A stretch of DNA of 9,179 bases from an uncultured Eubacteriales bacterium. GTDB lineage: Bacteria > Bacillota > Clostridia > Oscillospirales > Acutalibacteraceae. The DNA lies in contig CAKRVQ010000026.1 of NCBI GenBank assembly GCA_934408795.1, forward strand, positions 1-9,179, in the 5' to 3' direction. Of this stretch, positions 5,119 to 9,179 are shown piece by piece. Each line of letters starts with the position of its first letter. Position 1 is the first letter of the stretch. The notes under the pieces were generated by a model. It was not told the origin of the DNA. It did no database searches and saw nothing but the letters and a program-made list of their open reading frames with translations. Position numbers and translations under genes: made by a program.

Positions 5119-8100
5119 ATGGAAAAACAGGGTTTTTGCGGTTGGATGAAGGTGCTGTCTGCGGTGTTGACGGTTCTGCTTGTTTTGCAGGTGATTCCGC
5201 TCGGCGTAAGTGCGAACGGGGATGTCGGCAGGGCAGACGGATCTGTTTCCGCCTCCGCCTCAGAAATTTCGTCGGATATGGGTACCTCCTCCGTATTCGA
5301 CATAGATTCACTCGATGAGCGCCGCGCCGCGGGCGGGGACGAGTCGCCCGCAACCGTTGTGGGCGAGGAAGAGAGCCGCAGGGGAGTGTATGAAAAGCAC
5401 TTTCGCATGAGCGACGGCAGCTATACCGCCGCGACCTACGACCTTCCCGTCCATTACTTCGACGGCTCGGCCTATCGTGAAATAGATAATACACTTGAAC
5501 GGGTCACAGTGTCGGGAAAGACCGTTTACCGTACCCGTTCCAACAGTTTTACCGCCGAAATGCCGACATCGGTCGCATCTGGCAATGAGATAGTGCTCAA
5601 AAAAGGCTCGGCAACTTTAAGCTTCGGCATGGATAATGCCGTTTCGGTGCGCTCGGGCGAGGTGTCGAATTCCGTCGACAGACTAAAGGATGTCGCTTCG
5701 GCGGAAAAGATACCCCTTGCCGCGAATGCTTCCGAGATCTCGGGATATATAGATGTTAAAAATGAACTGCGTGAAGAGATGACCGAGGCGTCGGGGACCG
5801 ATGCCGTGTCCAAGAGCAACCTCTTAAAGCAGTCCGCCGAGATACGGACTTCGGAGATAACCTACGGCATAGCGGGCGGAACGACCGTGAAGTATGAGCT
5901 TTCGGGGAACAAACTCAAAGAAAGCCTCATAATAGCAAGAAAAGGCGCGGGAGGAAGCGCCGGGTTCAGGTTCCGCACCGAAGACTATACACCCGTTCTT
6001 CTTTCGGACGGCTCTGTGGAGCTGGTTCGGGACGGCATAGCGGAGTTTTTAATAGAGGCACCGTATATGTTCGATGCCGCAGGAGCCGTAAGCGAAGATA
6101 TATCCGTTACCGTCACCCCGACCGATGACGGCTTTTTGTATTATATATCCGCCTCAAGAGATTGGCTATACTCGGAAGATAGGGTCTACCCTGTCACCAT
6201 AGATCCCACATTTGCGGATAAAAGCGCATACAGCGCCTCCCGCCAGGTCAGTGCCGCCGTGTACGGCATAGAGGACGATGACGCCGCCTCTTTGGTTAGC
6301 AATAAAAACACACTCAAGGTCGGATATGTTTACGGTGCGGATATCTCTTCGCTCTTGTGGGCGCAGCTGCCCTCGGGGATGCCGGATACCGCCCGTATTA
6401 CCGACGCAAGACTGTATATGTATTGCGTTACCAAACCGACGACCGCATTCCCGCTCTTTGCATATGAGATAACAAGCGCATGGCAGGGGGATATCTACCT
6501 CCGCGGAAGCAGTGTGCCTTCGCATTCCTCGGTCAAGCTGGACTACAATGCGACCGTGACCTCGGCATCAAACTCCGAAAAGTTCTTTTATTTCGATATA
6601 ACCGGACTCGCACAGAGCTGGCATAACGGAGATAAGGCAAATAACGGCGTATGGGTCGGTACCGACAGCCGCTTCACTTCACAGAACTGCGCCGCTTTCA
6701 TTTCGAAGTATTACAGCGGACTGGATACATACAAGCCGACATATGTGTACACCTACTGCGACACCGCGGGAATAGAGCCTTATTGGAGCTATTCGTCCGC
6801 CGCGATAGGTAACTCGGGAGATATGTCGGTCAATACCTTCAGCGGAAACTATATCGCGGAATTCCCGCTCATATCCACAATAAGCGAGCTTATGCCGGCA
6901 GGGATCACACTTATGTACGATTCCACCAAGTACCTGACCGGGGATAAACTCTCGGACTGCGGCTACGGCATGAAGCTCAACCTGGAGCAGAGGATAGTCC
7001 CGGTCGAAAACGCGACTCTTAAAGCGGCAGGGTATAACTATTACTATCTCGATGCCGACGGGACCGCAATATATCTTAAAGATACGACCAAATCCGACGG
7101 ACTCCACCGCCTCGACGAACTCGGCTACGGCTATGACGCGGTGACATGCTCGGGCGGCTGGAAAATGACGGATAAGGACGGAAATGTCCGCAATTTCAAC
7201 AGCGGCGGCTTCATAACCGGAATAATACCGGCGGACAGTAACGCGGGCCTCACCCTGACCTACGGAATAACCTCGGCGACGAGAATAGGAAGAATAACCG
7301 ACGGAAACGGCAATGTAATAAACATAACAAGGGGATCGTATAACGAGATACTCTCACTCTCCGATTCCTACGGCAGGACGGTCACCTTCAATTATGACCC
7401 GAATATCCCGAACCACGATATACTCTCCTCGGTAACGCTTGCCGACGGCAGGACGATAACCTTTACATACAATGCGGATAAGACACTGAGAACGGTCCGC
7501 GCTGCGGACGGAAACGGAATATTCATAGAGCAGTATAACGCAGGAGGAAATAAACGGAGAGTCAAAAAACTCACCGAGTTTTCGTCGGCGGCGGATATAT
7601 CCGATACGACCGCAGCCGCATTTACTTCACATACCGGCGGAAGCCTCGCCTTCGTGTATAACGCGGGCAACAGTACCACCGTGACCTCGCAAAACGAGCA
7701 GGCACCCGAAAAGGCAGTAAAGACTGCATATGTCTTCGATAACTGGGGCAGATGCACCTCGGCGTATAACGACTACGGCGCTGCATACGGGGAATATACG
7801 ACAACGACCGATCTGAGCAAGATAAACAGAACCGCTCTGACCGGATCGGTCACTGCGCCCGTGGATAACTTAATAAAGAACCACAGTTTCGAGACCGGAA
7901 CAACATACTGGACACTTGATGCCGATGTCTTTGTCGTGACACTGGATCACTATGTGGGCTACCAATGCATGAGAGCCTCGGGCTTCGCCGATCAGACAAG
8001 AATGGCAAGGCAGACCGTCGCGGTAACAAAGGGAACATATACACTCTCGGCATATTACAAGACCGACGACTGCGAGGGCGTGAGAATATCCCTTAAACCC

Positions 8101-9179
8101 GAAGGCGGAAACGAAACGGGACTTACCGTCAGGTCGACCACGGACGGGGAGTGGAAGAGGATACAGTGGACCGCCGAGGTCCCCGAAGGCTGCACGAGCC
8201 TTACGGTCGGACTCGGTACCGAAAACACCTCGGGAATGGTCTACTTCGATTGCGTGCAGCTGGAACGCTCCGACTGCGCAAACGATTACAACCTCTTGGA
8301 TAACTGTAATATGACCGGCAACGGCACCCTCTGGGATACTACCTGGGTGAGAACAGGCTCGGGCTCGGTCAGCTTTACGGATAATGATCCGACCCGCCCG
8401 GAATTCATAAAGACCGGATATATGATGCCGGGATACTATGCCAATCCTTATGCCACCGCTCAGAATATTAAGATAAATGCACCTGCGAAAAACGCCGTGT
8501 TCAGTCTCTCGGGATATGCAAAAGCAAACTCCGTCCCCGTGGGCGCACCCGAGAGCATGGATAAGCTCTTCTCTTTCGCGATAAGATTCTATTACAGTGA
8601 CAATACCAACGAAATAAAGTTCCTGCCGCTCAATACCGCTACCACCTCGTGGCAGTATGCAAGCAAGACCTTTATGCCGTCAAAAAGCAAGATAGATGCA
8701 AACCTTACCGTGACATATGTCAGGGTGTATTTCCAATACTACCGTAACTGCAATACGGCCTATGTCAGCAATATGAACCTGAGATTCGACTCCACGGGAA
8801 CCGCGTATGCTTATGATGCCGCGGGAAATGTGCAGTCGGTCAAAAGCCTGTATAACGGCGAGGTCACATCAAATACCTTCGACGCCGCAAGAAACCTCAC
8901 CGCAACAAGCAGTACCGAAAACGGAACATGGAACTTCTCGTACGGAGGAGTAAAGGGCAAACAACTGACCTCGGCAACGCAGACCGACCTCGGAATAAAG
9001 ACCGAATATGCCTATACGGCAGACGGCCTCCCGACGACCGTCACCCTGAAAAGTACCGATACGGCGTATACAAAATACCTCCGCAGTACAACGAACTATA
9101 CGGCGGATAAAAACCATGTGTCGTCGGTGACCGACGCCAACGGCGGTACGGTAAACTATACCTATGACTCAAAGGGCAG
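5119..9179 (+). CDS. giant secreted YD-repeat (Rhs-like) protein with DNRLRE-like region, 3' partial
   Basis: The frame is open from ATG 5119 to the window end, 1,353 complete codons, with no frameshift seen. The start is fixed by AGAGGAGG nine bases upstream. Residues 1-32 form a signal peptide (Lys3/Lys11, core VLSAVLTVLLVLQVIPLGV, cleavage after VSA). A Ser/Asp/Glu-rich linker follows. Residues 92-127 (EKHF... IDNTLE) and YPVTIDPT at 357-364 are typical of clostridial DNRLRE/Rhs exoproteins. About 370-545 resembles the DNRLRE module. About 675-825 has YD-like units (SDSYGRTVTFNYD, LADGRTITFTYN). About 917-1058 is a CBM4/9-like module starting NLIKNHSFE and ending VQLE; a second such module spans about 1058-1230. 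YD repeats resume near 1230 (YAYDAAGN, YTYDSKG) and run off the window. Such proteins form a surface or exported beta-shell, often with a variable C-terminal toxin; that end is not visible, so toxicity is unproven. Confidence 0.9.
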   Translation, partial: MEKQGFCGWMKVLSAVLTVLLVLQVIPLGVSANGDVGRADGSVSASASEISSDMGTSSVFDIDSLDERRAAGGDESPATVVGEEESRRGVYEKHFRMSDGSYTAATYDLPVHYFDGSAYREIDNTLERVTVSGKTVYRTRSNSFTAEMPTSVASGNEIVLKKGSATLSFGMDNAVSVRSGEVSNSVDRLKDVASAEKIPLAANASEISGYIDVKNELREEMTEASGTDAVSKSNLLKQSAEIRTSEITYGIAGGTTVKYELSGNKLKESLIIARKGAGGSAGFRFRTEDYTPVLLSDGSVELVRDGIAEFLIEAPYMFDAAGAVSEDISVTVTPTDDGFLYYISASRDWLYSEDRVYPVTIDPTFADKSAYSASRQVSAAVYGIEDDDAASLVSNKNTLKVGYVYGADISSLLWAQLPSGMPDTARITDARLYMYCVTKPTTAFPLFAYEITSAWQGDIYLRGSSVPSHSSVKLDYNATVTSASNSEKFFYFDITGLAQSWHNGDKANNGVWVGTDSRFTSQNCAAFISKYYSGLDTYKPTYVYTYCDTAGIEPYWSYSSAAIGNSGDMSVNTFSGNYIAEFPLISTISELMPAGITLMYDSTKYLTGDKLSDCGYGMKLNLEQRIVPVENATLKAAGYNYYYLDADGTAIYLKDTTKSDGLHRLDELGYGYDAVTCSGGWKMTDKDGNVRNFNSGGFITGIIPADSNAGLTLTYGITSATRIGRITDGNGNVINITRGSYNEILSLSDSYGRTVTFNYDPNIPNHDILSSVTLADGRTITFTYNADKTLRTVRAADGNGIFIEQYNAGGNKRRVKKLTEFSSAADISDTTAAAFTSHTGGSLAFVYNAGNSTTVTSQNEQAPEKAVKTAYVFDNWGRCTSAYNDYGAAYGEYTTTTDLSKINRTALTGSVTAPVDNLIKNHSFETGTTYWTLDADVFVVTLDHYVGYQCMRASGFADQTRMARQTVAVTKGTYTLSAYYKTDDCEGVRISLKPEGGNETGLTVRSTTDGEWKRIQWTAEVPEGCTSLTVGLGTENTSGMVYFDCVQLERSDCANDYNLLDNCNMTGNGTLWDTTWVRTGSGSVSFTDNDPTRPEFIKTGYMMPGYYANPYATAQNIKINAPAKNAVFSLSGYAKANSVPVGAPESMDKLFSFAIRFYYSDNTNEIKFLPLNTATTSWQYASKTFMPSKSKIDANLTVTYVRVYFQYYRNCNTAYVSNMNLRFDSTGTAYAYDAAGNVQSVKSLYNGEVTSNTFDAARNLTATSSTENGTWNFSYGGVKGKQLTSATQTDLGIKTEYAYTADGLPTTVTLKSTDTAYTKYLRSTTNYTADKNHVSSVTDANGGTVNYTYDSKG

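Noticed and set aside
5094..9117. Several - strand frames of 60-160 codons and short + strand frames between 5136 and 9110
   Set aside because: They are shadows of the continuous YD-repeat frame, whose domains and signal peptide are recognisable.

Overview
The window reads as a sporulating, gut-type clostridium (Firmicutes, Ruminococcaceae/Oscillospiraceae-like). The evidence is a ClpC-type chaperone, tRNA genes with encoded CCA ends, strong AGGAGG-type ribosome binding sites, a giant secreted YD-repeat protein of a kind common in Clostridia, and two promoters carrying tandem Spo0A-box sequences. The genus is a guess. All genes called are on the + strand.

Layout: (1) 2-1948 is the C-terminal 648 residues of a ClpC-like AAA+ unfoldase, followed by an imperfect terminator hairpin. 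(2) 2181-2459 is a compact tRNA unit: a consensus sigma-A promoter, tRNA-Gly(UCC), a spacer hairpin, tRNA-Arg(UCU) and a perfect 18-bp terminator. (3) 2460-2892 has no convincing gene. It holds a structured stretch with a recurring CTTCAT motif, a strong UUCG-loop terminator, and a promoter. (4) 2893-4889 is visibly more AT-rich and carries five small genes in one direction: two tandem paralogous two-helix membrane proteins, a 64-residue ORF, a 162-residue soluble protein and a 179-residue lipoprotein. None has a function I can name. (5) 5011-5118 is a second copy of the promoter module. (6) 5119 to the window end is a secreted protein of more than 1,350 residues with a signal peptide, a DNRLRE-like region, two carbohydrate-binding-like modules and YD (Rhs) repeats. 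Its C-terminal end, where such proteins often carry a toxin domain, lies beyond the window.

The most interesting signal is a pair of roughly 90-bp promoter modules (2769-2858 and 5011-5100, about 73 of 90 positions identical without gaps). Both contain two TGTCGAA-type boxes exactly 10 bp apart, the geometry of tandem Spo0A (0A) boxes in the B. subtilis abrB promoter as I recall it. Both boxes sit 59 bp upstream of the same TTGAAT-N17-TATAAT core. A TGACA-N3-TGTCA palindrome inside the -35/-10 spacer is also kept. I infer that one regulator, most likely Spo0A, co-controls the small-gene cluster and the giant YD-repeat exoprotein. This would tie a possible polymorphic-toxin or surface system, and perhaps its immunity or accessory genes, to the sporulation/stationary-phase switch. 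The boxes and spacing are read directly; the regulator and the toxin/immunity roles are inference.
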